Source: JBFGCM01 sp041581135 (lineage in GTDB: Bacteria > Actinomycetota > Acidimicrobiia > Spongiisociales > UBA5794). From it: a DNA stretch of 35,393 nucleotides. Of the stretch, positions 15,150 through 22,983 are shown in pieces. Positions within the stretch are counted from its first letter, which is position 1. The number at the start of each line of letters is the position of its first letter. The stretch is from assembly GCA_041581135.1 (NCBI GenBank), contig JBFGCM010000029.1, positions 1 to 35,393 of the forward strand, given 5' to 3'. The position numbers were made by a program, and so were the translations under genes. The notes beneath the pieces were generated by a model, which saw nothing but the letters and a program-made list of their open reading frames with translations, was not told where the DNA came from and did no database searches.

Positions 15150-15181
15150 GGCACCGCCTGGTTCTCCCGGGCGGTGGTGCC
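15150..15181 (-). promoter_or_regulatory. Hairpin near the DUF1737 start (possible expression platform)
   Basis: Arms GGCACCACCGCC and GGCGGTGCC (minus strand) form a 9-bp stem with a 3-base bulge, ending 26 bases before the ATG. The 5' arm GGCACC is complementary to GGTGCC in the P3 helix of the upstream aptamer, so an alternative pairing is conceivable. No T-run follows, so translational control or a Rho-type mechanism is more likely than intrinsic termination. Confidence 0.35.
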
Positions 15182-15295
15182 TGTCTACGCGAGGACGCGG
15201 ACCACCCGGGAGCAAGGACAGGTCACACACCGAGAGCGACTCCACCGGCTCGACCACATGCCTACTCCTTCCGGGTGGACAGGCAGCGCCTCGAT

Positions 15296-15371
15296 CTCAT
15301 CGATCAGGCATTGGCACCTCTACGGGTTGCCGCAGCTTCGACGGGCCTGTCCCTCCACTGCTCTTGATGAG
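15296..15371 (-). promoter_or_regulatory. S-box (SAM) riboswitch aptamer, compact form lacking P4
   Basis: On the minus strand the element reads CTCATCAAGAGCAG, GTGGAGGGACAGGCCCG, GAAGCTGCGGCAACC, then AGGTGCCAATGCC and GATGAG. This matches the SAM-I core: P1 CTCATC/GATGAG, P2 GCAG/CTGC enclosing the conserved GGAGGGAC and GGCCC, and P3 GGCAACC/GGTGCC followed by AAT. The P4 arm found in classical SAM-I is absent: only a few bases link P3 to P1. That is a trait of SAM-IV and SAM-I/IV relatives. A weak hairpin (15260-15284) follows P1. It lies 172 bases before the DUF1737-rhodanese-metZ operon and should lower its expression when SAM is plentiful. Confidence 0.88.
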
Positions 15372-15378
15372 ACCAGCG

Positions 15379-15384
15379 AGCATA
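15379..15384 (-). promoter_or_regulatory. -10 element for the S-box operon
   Basis: TATGCT on the minus strand is followed by 7 bases (CGCTGGT) and then the first base of the aptamer P1 helix, so the transcript would begin right at the riboswitch. No convincing -35 is seen. Bases 15385-15480 hold nothing else I recognise. Confidence 0.55.
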
Positions 15385-15480
15385 GCCGCCACCTACGACC
15401 ACGGAACCCGGAAACGTTGCCACTGCCTGCCGGCACGATGGCAGATTCCCTCGGCGTGAAGACGACCGGCGCGATCCGGG

Positions 15481-17586
15481 TCAGCGCTCCGGTGCCCCTG
15501 CTTCCACCCAGTCGAGGATCTTCTGGATGTCGGCGGCACTCATCTCAACCGACGGAGGCATGACCACGCCGTCCGGATGGGTCCCGATCAGCGACTGCAC
15601 GAGGCGGCTGTTGTCCGGGTCTCCCGGGATGATGGTCGGTCCGGCGATACCGGTCGTCAGCGCCTCCTCGTAGCTCGTGCCGGTCCAGCCCCCGAGCGTG
15701 CCGTGACACGACGAGCAGTACGCGTCGAAGATGGGACGGATGGTGGCGTCGTACGTCAGCGCGGCGCTCGTGCCCGCCTCGCCCGTGAGCGTCCTGAGAT
15801 AGGAAACGAGGTCCTGGATCTGTTGGGACGGCAGGACCTCGCCCCATGCGATCATGGAGGTCGCCGCGTGGCCCAAGTTGATGTCGTCGAAGATCTCTCG
15901 ATCGGTTCTTGATTGCTGCCAGGCATCATCGAACGCCACTCCGAGGCCACCTTCTCCCGAGTCTCCATGGCACTGCGAGCACAACGCGAGATAGACCGAG
16001 GCCGGATCCGCGGCTTGCACCGGGCCACTCGGCACCTCGGGGGGGAGATCCACCGGTGGATCGTCCTCCCAGGCGCGCATGAAGGCCACCAGGAGGTCCA
16101 CCTGCTCGCTGGACAGCGGACCGCCGAACGTGTCAGCAAACGGAGACATACCGAAGTTGGGTTGGCCCTGCGAGATGATCGCCCGGAGCGTGGCATCGTC
16201 GCGTGTAGCGAGGTACTCCTCGGTGGAGATCGGAGCAATGATGTCTCCAGATCGGGTCGGGTTGACGCCCCCCTCCCCTTGCTCACCGTGGCATGCGGCA
16301 CAGTTCTGCGAGTAGAGACGAGCCGCCTCGGTGAGGTCGGGCAACTCGATCGCGCGCAACGCATGGTCGACAAGGGCGTCGATCTGCTCATCGCTGAGAA
16401 AGTCGCCCCATGGCCGCGTGATCTCGTGCGCGCCGCCCTGCGCGATCAGCCGCCGTGCCGGCTCGTAGTCAGCTGCGTGCGGCACCCGGGTTGCGTGGCA
16501 CGCTGCGCAGACTCGGCCGAAGAGAGCGGCGCCGTCGGGAGCAGCCGGAGGATCAGACACATACAGCGCGAGGGTCTCGATGTCGTCCGGCCCCGGCGCC
16601 GCCTGGAAGGCATCCAGATCCAAATGCGCGCCGCCGGTCCGGATCACATCCTCCAGCGCTGCTCTACCCCCGCTGACCGCCACAGATTGGCCATGACACG
16701 ATGCGCATTCCTGCGTCCACAGGCGCTGCCCGTCCGCTGCGGTGAGGAAGGCCAGTATCTTCCCCTGATCGACACTGTTGAGGGCCTCGTTCCACACCGG
16801 GACCCCTACGTTCTCGTGGGGCGGGTAGTCGGGGCCCTCGTCGATAGCACGTCGCAGCTCGATCGCATCGGAGGCGACGAGCGAGTCCAGGTCATGGCAA
16901 TCGGCGCAATTGCTCTCGAAGAGGACATGCCCGGTGGGCGACAAGACGAATCCCACGAGGGCTTCGATCTCGTCGGCCGTGAGCTCGGGATTCCACGCAA
17001 GCATGCCCTCGTGCGTCTCGCCGCGGATCGCCTCGAGGAGCTCGTCACGAGACGCCACGGCCACCGCCGAACCGTGGCATCCGGAGCAGTTGGTCGAGTA
17101 CAGCTGCGCGACCTGATCACCGCCTGCGCTCGCCGCCGCGGGCGGTGGCTCCTCCAGCAACGCCTGAACAGTCAGGATGAGGGCGCCGGCCAGCAAGAAG
17201 AGCGTGATCGAAGTGACTACCGGGCGACCAGACCAGTGGCGCCTCGGAGATCGATCGGTCCATGGAAGGAGGATGAGGAAGACGAGAGCCACCATCGGTA
17301 TGACGAACACGCCCACGACCTCCAAGCTCCCGGGGAAGAACTTGAAGAGCTGGAAGAGGAAGAGGAAGTACCACTCCGGACGCGGCGTGAAGGATTCATC
17401 GCTCGGGTCGGCGATCTCCTCCAAGCTCGCACCGACGAACGTCGCCAGTCCCACGATGACGAGAAACACCACGAGGGCTACGACCGCGTCCTTGAACACT
17501 GCGTCCGGGAAGAAGGGGATGCCCTTCTTCTTCGCCTTTTCGTAGTCCTCGAGGTACTGCTTGCGCTCCTCCTGATCCATGGTCAC
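15481..17586 (-). CDS. bc-complex subunit: cytochrome b C-terminal (subunit IV-like) fused to seven haem c domains
   Basis: This 701-residue protein has two parts. Residues 1-150 resemble the cytochrome b C-terminal half/PetD: a charged start, three membrane helices (about 32-50, 88-107, 124-144) and the quinol-site motif PEWYFLFLFQLFKFFPG. The rest is an extracytoplasmic chain of seven cytochrome c domains with CxxCH at residues 167, 227, 294, 360, 429, 536 and 624. Likely methionine ligands occur in domains 1 (M195), 5 (M480), 6 (M578) and 7 (M676); domains 2-4 have histidines instead (H257, H321, H387). The GTG at 17586 overlaps the cytochrome b stop; ATG 17580 (MDQEE) is equally possible. 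It is third in the Rieske-cytb operon. It should receive electrons from quinol via the Rieske protein. Confidence 0.9.
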   Translation of the reverse strand: MTMDQEERKQYLEDYEKAKKKGIPFFPDAVFKDAVVALVVFLVIVGLATFVGASLEEIADPSDESFTPRPEWYFLFLFQLFKFFPGSLEVVGVFVIPMVALVFLILLPWTDRSPRRHWSGRPVVTSITLFLLAGALILTVQALLEEPPPAAASAGGDQVAQLYSTNCSGCHGSAVAVASRDELLEAIRGETHEGMLAWNPELTADEIEALVGFVLSPTGHVLFESNCADCHDLDSLVASDAIELRRAIDEGPDYPPHENVGVPVWNEALNSVDQGKILAFLTAADGQRLWTQECASCHGQSVAVSGGRAALEDVIRTGGAHLDLDAFQAAPGPDDIETLALYVSDPPAAPDGAALFGRVCAACHATRVPHAADYEPARRLIAQGGAHEITRPWGDFLSDEQIDALVDHALRAIELPDLTEAARLYSQNCAACHGEQGEGGVNPTRSGDIIAPISTEEYLATRDDATLRAIISQGQPNFGMSPFADTFGGPLSSEQVDLLVAFMRAWEDDPPVDLPPEVPSGPVQAADPASVYLALCSQCHGDSGEGGLGVAFDDAWQQSRTDREIFDDINLGHAATSMIAWGEVLPSQQIQDLVSYLRTLTGEAGTSAALTYDATIRPIFDAYCSSCHGTLGGWTGTSYEEALTTGIAGPTIIPGDPDNSRLVQSLIGTHPDGVVMPPSVEMSAADIQKILDWVEAGAPER

Positions 17587-18242
17587 TCATTCCGCTTCGG
17601 CGGGGCGCTGATCCCGTTCCGGACCACCAGATACAGGTGAATGGCGACGAGCAAGACGGTGAGCGAGGGGAGCACCCACACATGGGCGCCGAAGAAGCGC
17701 GACAACGTCAGGCCGGAGATCTCGTCGCCTCCCAACATCAGGTCCTTTGTGAAGTCACCGACGAGAGGCGGAACGGCTCCGATCTCCGTCCCGACCACCG
17801 TCGCCCAATATGCCCGCTGGTCCCACGGCAGCAAATAGCCCGTGAACCCGAAGGCGAAGGTGAGGAGGAGCAGGGCGACACCCGTGATCCATGTCACCTC
17901 ACGGGGGTACTTGTACGCCCCATAGGCGATGACCCGCACCATGTGAAGCACGGCCAACAGCACCATCGCGCTGGCACCCCAGTGATGGATCCCACGGATC
18001 AACCACCCGAAGGGCAGTTCGTTGGTGACATAGTCCACACTGGCGTACGCCTGCTGCGGCTCGGGAACGTAGTACAGCGTCAGCAAGATCCCGGTGACGA
18101 ATTGGAGCACCAGCACGAACAACGTGGCACTCCCCAGCGTGTAAGCCCAGTTGACCTTCGGGATCTTGCGGAGGAACACGGCGGTCCAACTGCCCCGCCA
18201 CCCGGTTCGCTCGTCGAACCACTCCGAGAGCCTGGAGGCCAT
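17583..18242 (-). CDS. Cytochrome b (b6-type N-terminal subunit) of a bc complex
   Basis: This 219-residue membrane protein carries four helices and the two b-haem ligand pairs: H86 and H100 (13 residues between) and H187 and H202 (14 between). The 14-residue spacing is that of b6-type proteins. Marks are GIHHWGASAMVLLAVLHMVR, YKYPREVTWITGVALL, GFTGYLLPWDQRAYWAT and FFGAHVWVLPSL. The length shows a split cytochrome b, with the C-terminal half encoded in the next gene. The start ATG 18242 sits one base after the Rieske stop, giving the natural MASRLSEWFDERTGWRG beginning; upstream in-frame sequence overlaps the Rieske gene and is not homologous. Confidence 0.95.
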   Translation of the reverse strand: MASRLSEWFDERTGWRGSWTAVFLRKIPKVNWAYTLGSATLFVLVLQFVTGILLTLYYVPEPQQAYASVDYVTNELPFGWLIRGIHHWGASAMVLLAVLHMVRVIAYGAYKYPREVTWITGVALLLLTFAFGFTGYLLPWDQRAYWATVVGTEIGAVPPLVGDFTKDLMLGGDEISGLTLSRFFGAHVWVLPSLTVLLVAIHLYLVVRNGISAPPKRNE

Positions 18243-18243
18243 G

Positions 18244-18777
18244 TCACGCCTCCCTGAAGTACAACTGCCCGTCCTCCACCATGGACTCGAATGAGTCGAG
18301 CGGACGCGGGGGCGGTCCCTGCACCACGGCGCCATCCGGACCGAAGACGGCGTTGTGGCAGGGACAGAAGAAACCTTCCTGTTCCTCCACCCAACGCACC
18401 CGACAGGCCAAGTGTGTGCAGATATTGGACAGCACCGTGAACTCGGTCCCCGTCTCCGAGGTGACGAACACGGAGATCTCCTGCTCCTCGGTGAGATAGC
18501 CGCTGCGGCGCAGCACCGTGGCCTTGATGAGTGTCGGCGGCGCCCCTGGCTCGATCGAAGCCGTGGAGCCGAGTCGGATCCACGTCTCCTCGTCTACCCC
18601 CGTCCGCGACGGCCCGGTGACGAACGCGAACGCGGGAATGCCCAAGGCGGCGGTGATACCCGCTCCGATGGCGAGGATGGCTCGACGCAAGAACCGGCGC
18701 CGGTGGACATCGGAAGTCGAGCCCTCAGGATCGGCGGAGCGTTCCGCCCTACCCGGCCTCTCCTCGCTACCCTGCAT
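18244..18777 (-). CDS. Rieske iron-sulfur protein of a bc complex
   Basis: This 177-residue protein carries a twin-arginine-like motif (HRRRFLRRA) before one membrane anchor (about 33-52), then the Rieske domain. The [2Fe-2S] ligands are C120/H122 in CTHLAC and C138/H141 in CPCHNAVF; the extra cysteines C125 and C140 would form the usual disulfide. The start is ATG 18777 (MQGSEERPGR) because GAGGATC lies just upstream; an in-frame ATG at 18840 adds 21 unlikely residues. It is first of the three-gene operon (Rieske, cytochrome b, subunit-IV/heptahaem). It takes electrons from quinol and would hand them to the haem c chain. Confidence 0.94.
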   Translation of the reverse strand: MQGSEERPGRAERSADPEGSTSDVHRRRFLRRAILAIGAGITAALGIPAFAFVTGPSRTGVDEETWIRLGSTASIEPGAPPTLIKATVLRRSGYLTEEQEISVFVTSETGTEFTVLSNICTHLACRVRWVEEQEGFFCPCHNAVFGPDGAVVQGPPPRPLDSFESMVEDGQLYFREA

Positions 18778-18901
18778 AGCGATCCTCGTTCTAAGTGACG
18801 CCTCAACCTGAGTTCTAGCACCATCGCGTCTCCGACGCATACCCGGACGGGGCGCTCACCCGGCCGGCAACGCCGTTCTCACTCTGTCGCGCCGGGGTGC
18901 C

Positions 18902-18907
18902 TAGGCT
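18902..18907 (+). promoter_or_regulatory. -10 element of a leaderless promoter before the ccm genes
   Basis: TAGGCT followed by 6 bases (GACCCG) and an ATG at 18914. Spacing is identical to the TACAAT-ATG at 5066/5078 and TACCAT-ATG at 28033/28045. The rest of the 136-base Rieske-to-ORF divergent gap (18778-18913) shows nothing further I can name. Confidence 0.45.
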
Positions 18908-18913
18908 GACCCG

Positions 18914-19039
18914 ATGATGCTCGCCGAGCCGACGCCATCGACACTCGCCGATCCGAGCTCACTCCCACCTCCATGCGACGGCGGCCCTGCTCCCTTGCCG
19001 GACGCCACCTACACGCGCCATCCGGGGCCGAGTCGGTGA
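18914..19039 (+). CDS. Possible 41-residue leader ORF coupled to ccmF
   Basis: A short, Pro-rich frame (MMLAEPTPSTLADPSSLPPP onward, one Cys, ends PGPSR) starts at a putative leaderless ATG and stops in a GTGA overlap with the GTG proposed for ccmF at 19036. The exact overlap, which is the local style of coupling, argues that it is translated. It has no recognisable domain. It could be a regulatory leader peptide or only a device to deliver ribosomes to ccmF. A chance frame cannot be excluded. Confidence 0.35.
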   Translation: MMLAEPTPSTLADPSSLPPPCDGGPAPLPDATYTRHPGPSR

Positions 19040-21066
19040 CGGCCACGATCGGACTCCTCGGGATTCTCTTGGCGGCCGCATCGTCGCTCGGTCTCATGCT
19101 GCAGGGATATCGGGCGATGCGGTGGCCGACGCTACGGTCCACGGCGCTCCTCAGAGGTCCGGCCCTCGGGATCCTCCTCGGCGCTGCCGCTGCCATGGGG
19201 GCCCTCGAGGTCGGCATTCTGCGCGACAACTTCTCGATCGAATACATCGCCGACAACTCCGCGTCGACCACCCCGATCGTCTTCAAGTTGGCCAGCGCGT
19301 GGGCGGCGCTCGAAGGGAGCATCGTTCTGTGGGGCCTCGTGCTCGCCACCTATGTCTACTTGGTGTACCGGCAGGTGGCGCGCCGCGCCCCAGAGGATCG
19401 CCTCGGCGCCGGAGCGCTGCTCGTGCTCGGTGTCATCTGCCTGTTCTTCTTCGGCATGATGCTCACCGTGTCCAATCCGTTCCGGGTGTGCGTCGAAGCG
19501 GGCAGCATCGGATGTATCTCCGGCAGCAACGTGCCCTGGGCGGACGTCATGGCGCCGCTCGAAGGCCGCGGACCCAACCCGCTGCTCCAGAATCACCTAC
19601 TCATGGCCATTCATCCCCCAATGCTCTACCTCGGGTATGTGGGCATGGCCGTTCCCTTCGCCTATGCCATGTCCGCTCTGCTGCTGGGAAGGGGCGGCTC
19701 CGATTGGCTGAAGCAGAGCCGGGCCTGGACCCTGATCGCCTGGGGCTTTCTGACCACCGGCATCGTACTGGGCGGTCTCTGGTCGTACGAGGTGCTGGGC
19801 TGGGGCGGGTACTGGGCATGGGATCCGGTGGAGAACGCTTCGTTCCTGCCTTGGCTCACCGCAACCGCATTCGTCCACTCGTCTGTGGTGCAACAGCGTC
19901 GCGGCATGTTGCAGGCGTGGAACTTCGTTCTCGTCATCGCCACCTTCGCATTGACCATCCTGGGCACGTTCTTGACGCGCTCGGGCGTCATCGTGTCGGT
20001 CCACAGCTTCACGCAGTCTGCGATCGGGCCGGTGCTGCTGTGGTTCCTCCTGATCGTGCTGGTGGCCTCCTTCGGGCTCTTCGCCAGCCGCATCGGCGTG
20101 GTCGCGTCCTCGCCCCGCCTCGAGTCGCTCGCCAGCCGGGAGGGTGTGTTCCTGCTGAACAACCTGCTGCTGACGCTGTTCGCAGCCGTCGTCCTCATCG
20201 GCACGCTGTATCCGATGTTCGTCGAAGCCTTCAGCGGCGACCAAGTCGGTGTGGGACCACCGTTCTTCAATCGCATGGCCATACCGCTCTCTTTCGGGCT
20301 CTTGTTGGCGATGGGGATCGGACCGATCACTCCCTACCGGGCCGCCCGCGCCTCGGTGGTATGGGAGCGGATCCGAGTCCCGCTTCGACTGGCACTCGGG
20401 GCTGGAGCAGCGGCCGTCGTGCTTCGCCACCGCAGTCCGTTGCTGCTGCTGGGAGTCCTGACCTCGACGTTCGTGGCGTTCGTGATCGTGCGAAACCTCT
20501 ACCGCTCGGCCCGGATGATGGCCGAGAAGCGAGAGATCGGCCTCGCCGCGGCCGTGCTGCGCGTGACCCGAAATGACACGGGCTACTGGGGCGGCCAAAT
20601 CGCCCACTTCGGAGTCGCGCTCATGGCTTTGGGAATCGCCGTCTCGGCGGCTCTCACCGTAGAAGCCGAGGTCACGCTCCGCCAGGGTGAGAGTGCCACG
20701 GTCGCCGACTACGAGCTGACCTACCTCGGGCAGTTCTCCCGCCAAGAGCCCAACCGATTCGTGATTGGCGCCGATCTGCTGCTGAGCAAGGACGGCCGCG
20801 CCGTGGGCCGTCAGCAGCCTCGGCTCAACCAGTACGGCACGTTCTCGCAGAATATCGCGACGCCGGCCGTCGAGATCACTCCGACCGGAGACTTGTATCT
20901 CTCCCTGGCCAGCATCAACGCAGAGCGGGTCGTCGTGGAGGTGTGGTGGTTCCCCTACATCTGGCTGGTCTGGGTCGGCGGATTCACGACCGGTCTGGCC
21001 GTGCTCTGGTCCCGCCTCGTTCGGAAACCGTCCCGGGATACTCAGCCAGAGCAGGTTGCCGCATGA
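19036..21066 (+). CDS. ccmF: Cytochrome c haem lyase subunit CcmF
   Basis: This polytopic membrane protein of the haem-handling family attaches haem to apocytochrome c outside the membrane. Visible marks are FSIEYIADNSAS, ASAWAALEGSIVLWGLVLA, HPPMLYLGYVGMAVPFAYA, the tryptophan-rich motif YEVLGWGGYWAWDPVENASF, HSSVVQQRRGML and LGTFLTRSGVIVSVHSF, all close to CcmF/NrfE. A C-terminal extracytoplasmic region (about 560-640) precedes the last helix. I prefer GTG 19036 (VTATIGLLGILLAA), giving 676 residues and an N-terminal membrane helix, over ATG 18973, which adds 21 Arg/His-rich residues. It overlaps ccmH (ATGA). Confidence 0.92.
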   Translation: MTATIGLLGILLAAASSLGLMLQGYRAMRWPTLRSTALLRGPALGILLGAAAAMGALEVGILRDNFSIEYIADNSASTTPIVFKLASAWAALEGSIVLWGLVLATYVYLVYRQVARRAPEDRLGAGALLVLGVICLFFFGMMLTVSNPFRVCVEAGSIGCISGSNVPWADVMAPLEGRGPNPLLQNHLLMAIHPPMLYLGYVGMAVPFAYAMSALLLGRGGSDWLKQSRAWTLIAWGFLTTGIVLGGLWSYEVLGWGGYWAWDPVENASFLPWLTATAFVHSSVVQQRRGMLQAWNFVLVIATFALTILGTFLTRSGVIVSVHSFTQSAIGPVLLWFLLIVLVASFGLFASRIGVVASSPRLESLASREGVFLLNNLLLTLFAAVVLIGTLYPMFVEAFSGDQVGVGPPFFNRMAIPLSFGLLLAMGIGPITPYRAARASVVWERIRVPLRLALGAGAAAVVLRHRSPLLLLGVLTSTFVAFVIVRNLYRSARMMAEKREIGLAAAVLRVTRNDTGYWGGQIAHFGVALMALGIAVSAALTVEAEVTLRQGESATVADYELTYLGQFSRQEPNRFVIGADLLLSKDGRAVGRQQPRLNQYGTFSQNIATPAVEITPTGDLYLSLASINAERVVVEVWWFPYIWLVWVGGFTTGLAVLWSRLVRKPSRDTQPEQVAA

Positions 21067-21470
21067 AGCTCGGGTACCGCCGGCTCGCAGGGTCGGCTTT
21101 GACCCTGGCCTTCGCCGTGATCGTCGTGGTCGGCTTCGTCCAGGGAGATCCCAGGCCCGAGGATCGTGTGGCGTCTCTCGGTGCCTCCATCAAGTGCCCG
21201 GTGTGCCAGGGGGAGGCCATCATCGACTCACCCTCACCGACCGCAGAGGCGATGATGGAGGTGGTCGAGCAAAAGGTGGCGGCCGGCGAGACCGACCAGC
21301 AGATCATCTCCTACTTCCAGTCGAGATTCGGGGAAGGGATCCTCCTCGATCCGCCGTTGGCCGGGAAGACCCTCGCAGTCTGGTTGCTGCCCGCGCTGGT
21401 GGCAGCAGGCGGAGTGTGGATGATCCTGTCGCGGCGCCGCGCTCCGGCCTCGGCAGAGGCCGTGCGGTGA
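21063..21470 (+). CDS. ccmH: Cytochrome c maturation thiol oxidoreductase CcmH
   Basis: This 135-residue protein has an N-terminal helix (about 10-26), the redox motif KCPVCQG (C45/C48, the family's LRCxxCQ), a three-helix domain (EAMMEVVEQKVAAGETDQQI, SYFQSRFGEGILLDPP) and a C-terminal helix (about 104-121). In System I, CcmH helps keep the CxxCH cysteines of apocytochrome reduced for CcmF. It overlaps ccmF (ATGA) and the next gene (GTGA). Confidence 0.93.
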   Translation: MKLGYRRLAGSALTLAFAVIVVVGFVQGDPRPEDRVASLGASIKCPVCQGEAIIDSPSPTAEAMMEVVEQKVAAGETDQQIISYFQSRFGEGILLDPPLAGKTLAVWLLPALVAAGGVWMILSRRRAPASAEAVR

Positions 21471-22273
21471 GCGCCCAGCGCGATCGGCTCCTCCAGCGCC
21501 GCGAAGTGGTGACGCGCGATCTCGCCGAGCTCTCGGTCCAACTGGATGAGGGAGAGATAGACGAGAACACTGCCGAACGTCTGCGGGAGGGCTACCAGAC
21601 CGAGCTGGCGACGCTCGAGGCCGAGCTCAACGCCCTCCCTTCCCCTGTGAAGGAGGCCCCCACCGATGTCGAGCAACCCGAGCCTGCGGAGCCGAGCACG
21701 AGGTCACCTGCCCGGATGGTGGCCGGCACGTTGATCGTTGCGGTGGTGGTTGCTGCAGTCATCGGTTTCGTGATGCGCGACGCCGAGCCGGACCCGGGTG
21801 GGTCGTCGACGGCCCCCGGAGGGCTCATCGTCGACCCGGCGAGCGTCAGCAACGAGGAGCTGGAGGCGGTGATCGCCGCCAACCCGAACATCAACGGCAT
21901 GCGTATGGCGCTCGCCGACCGCTACTTCGAAGCCGGAGACTACAGCCCTGCGCTCGGCCACTACCTATACATCGCGGACAACGCGCCAACGCCCGCCGAG
22001 GAAACCAAAGTGCTGGCCCGAATTGGTTGGATGGCTTACCGGACCGGCCTGGCAGATGAGGCGGCGAGTTACCTCGACGCCAGCCTCACGGTGGATCCGG
22101 CCAACGCCGAGGCGATCGTCTTCCGTGGGTTCGTGAGCCTGTATGGACTCGACGATCCGGCGGCGGCGATCCCCCAGCTCGAGGCCGCCCTGGAGCTGCC
22201 GAACCTGTCCGACAACGTCATCGGCCAGATCGAAGACGCGCTGCGGGATGCTCGGTCCCGTGAGGCTCCGTGA
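21467..22273 (+). CDS. CcmI-like TPR protein of cytochrome c maturation
   Basis: This 268-residue protein starts at a GTG overlapping the ccmH stop. An N-terminal amphipathic, coiled-coil-like region (RDLAELSVQLDEGEIDENTA, LREGYQTELATLEAEL) precedes one membrane helix (84-103), and a C-terminal domain with TPR-like helices follows (MRMALADRYFEAGDYSPALG, EETKVLARIGWMAYRTGLAD, NAEAIVFRGFVSLYG). The EGEIDxxTxxxLRxxYxxEL element resembles the N-terminal part of CcmI. CcmI-type proteins bind apocytochrome c C-termini and present them to CcmF/H. Position between ccmH and ccmG supports that role; the single membrane helix differs from the two of classic CcmI. Confidence 0.82.
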   Translation: MSAQRDRLLQRREVVTRDLAELSVQLDEGEIDENTAERLREGYQTELATLEAELNALPSPVKEAPTDVEQPEPAEPSTRSPARMVAGTLIVAVVVAAVIGFVMRDAEPDPGGSSTAPGGLIVDPASVSNEELEAVIAANPNINGMRMALADRYFEAGDYSPALGHYLYIADNAPTPAEETKVLARIGWMAYRTGLADEAASYLDASLTVDPANAEAIVFRGFVSLYGLDDPAAAIPQLEAALELPNLSDNVIGQIEDALRDARSREAP

Positions 22274-22866
22274 GCGAGCCAGCGTCGACCCACGCGGGCG
22301 CGCCGCGACCTACCGGCCGCCGGCTGCTCATCAGCGTTGCAGTCATCGTTGCGGTCGCAGGGCTCTTTGCATACGTGTTCGGAGGCAGGTTCGGAATCGA
22401 CCCGCGCCTCGTAGAATCGCCGCTGGTAGGCCAGCCTCTGCCTGAACTGACGCTGGACTACCTCGAACGCGAAGGGGCGCTCACCGTCTCCGCTCTCGAC
22501 GACCAGATCTTGGTACTGAACATCTGGGCATCGTGGTGCATCCCCTGCCGAGCAGAGCACCCAGCTCTCACGACGGCTGCCGCGGTGTACGAGGCGCGCG
22601 GAGTCCATTTCGTGGGGATTCTCTACCAGGATCAGCCGGGACCGGCGATTGCGTTCCTCGATGAGCTCGGGCGAGGCGACAACTACTCCTATGTGATCGA
22701 CACCGACTCCCGGGCGACTGTCGAGCTGGGCGTCTTCGGCGTTCCAGAGACCTACTTCGTCGACCGCGGCGGGATCATCAGAGGACGAGTCCAGGGCGAG
22801 ATCAGCCCGACGCTCCTCGTCGCTGTCATAGAAGATCTGCTGGCGGGGCGGGAGCCTGCGCTGTGA
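22270..22866 (+). CDS. ccmG: Thioredoxin-like CcmG/TlpA (DsbE) protein
   Basis: This 198-residue membrane-anchored thiol protein has one N-terminal helix (about 17-37) and a thioredoxin fold with WASWCIPCRAEHP (C90/C93) and the cis-proline region VFGVPETYFVDRGG. The GVPETYFVD element is typical of CcmG/DsbE. It reduces CcmH or apocytochrome on the outer face. GTG start overlaps the preceding stop (GTGA). It is the last gene of the ccmF-ccmH-ccmI-ccmG run; a short hairpin (GGGCC-ATTT-GGCCC, 22906-22919) follows. Confidence 0.92.
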   Translation: MSEPASTHAGAPRPTGRRLLISVAVIVAVAGLFAYVFGGRFGIDPRLVESPLVGQPLPELTLDYLEREGALTVSALDDQILVLNIWASWCIPCRAEHPALTTAAAVYEARGVHFVGILYQDQPGPAIAFLDELGRGDNYSYVIDTDSRATVELGVFGVPETYFVDRGGIIRGRVQGEISPTLLVAVIEDLLAGREPAL

Positions 22867-22920
22867 CGATTCGGAGATCGTGCCCACACTTCACGCAGGA
22901 AATTAGGGCCATTTGGCCCC

Positions 22921-22948
22921 GGTGACGCGTCTCTCATCGACATACACT
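22921..22948 (+). promoter_or_regulatory. Promoter of the hexahaem lipoprotein gene
   Basis: GGTGAC (22921-22926) and TACACT (22943-22948) are separated by 16 bases, giving a transcript start near 22955 and a ~30-base leader that contains the AAGGGAG ribosome site. The -35 is a poor match. Confidence 0.4.
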
Positions 22949-22983
22949 GCGACTAAGCGTGTTCCGCTGCAAGGGAGTGACCG

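Noticed and set aside
15913..17640. Long open frame (575 codons) on the plus strand opposite the haem c fusion gene
   Set aside because: High-GC codon bias on the minus strand keeps this frame open. The translation is Arg/Gly/His-rich without any domain, while the minus strand has seven CxxCH motifs and PEWY.
18973..19035. ccmF start at ATG 18973
   Set aside because: It would add MRRRPCSLAGRHLHAPSGAE-type residues not expected before the first CcmF helix; the GTG at 19036 has a coupling overlap. Kept as an alternative.
22906..22919. Hairpin after ccmG as a terminator
   Set aside because: Only a 5-6 bp stem with a 2-4 base loop and no T-run; too weak to list separately.
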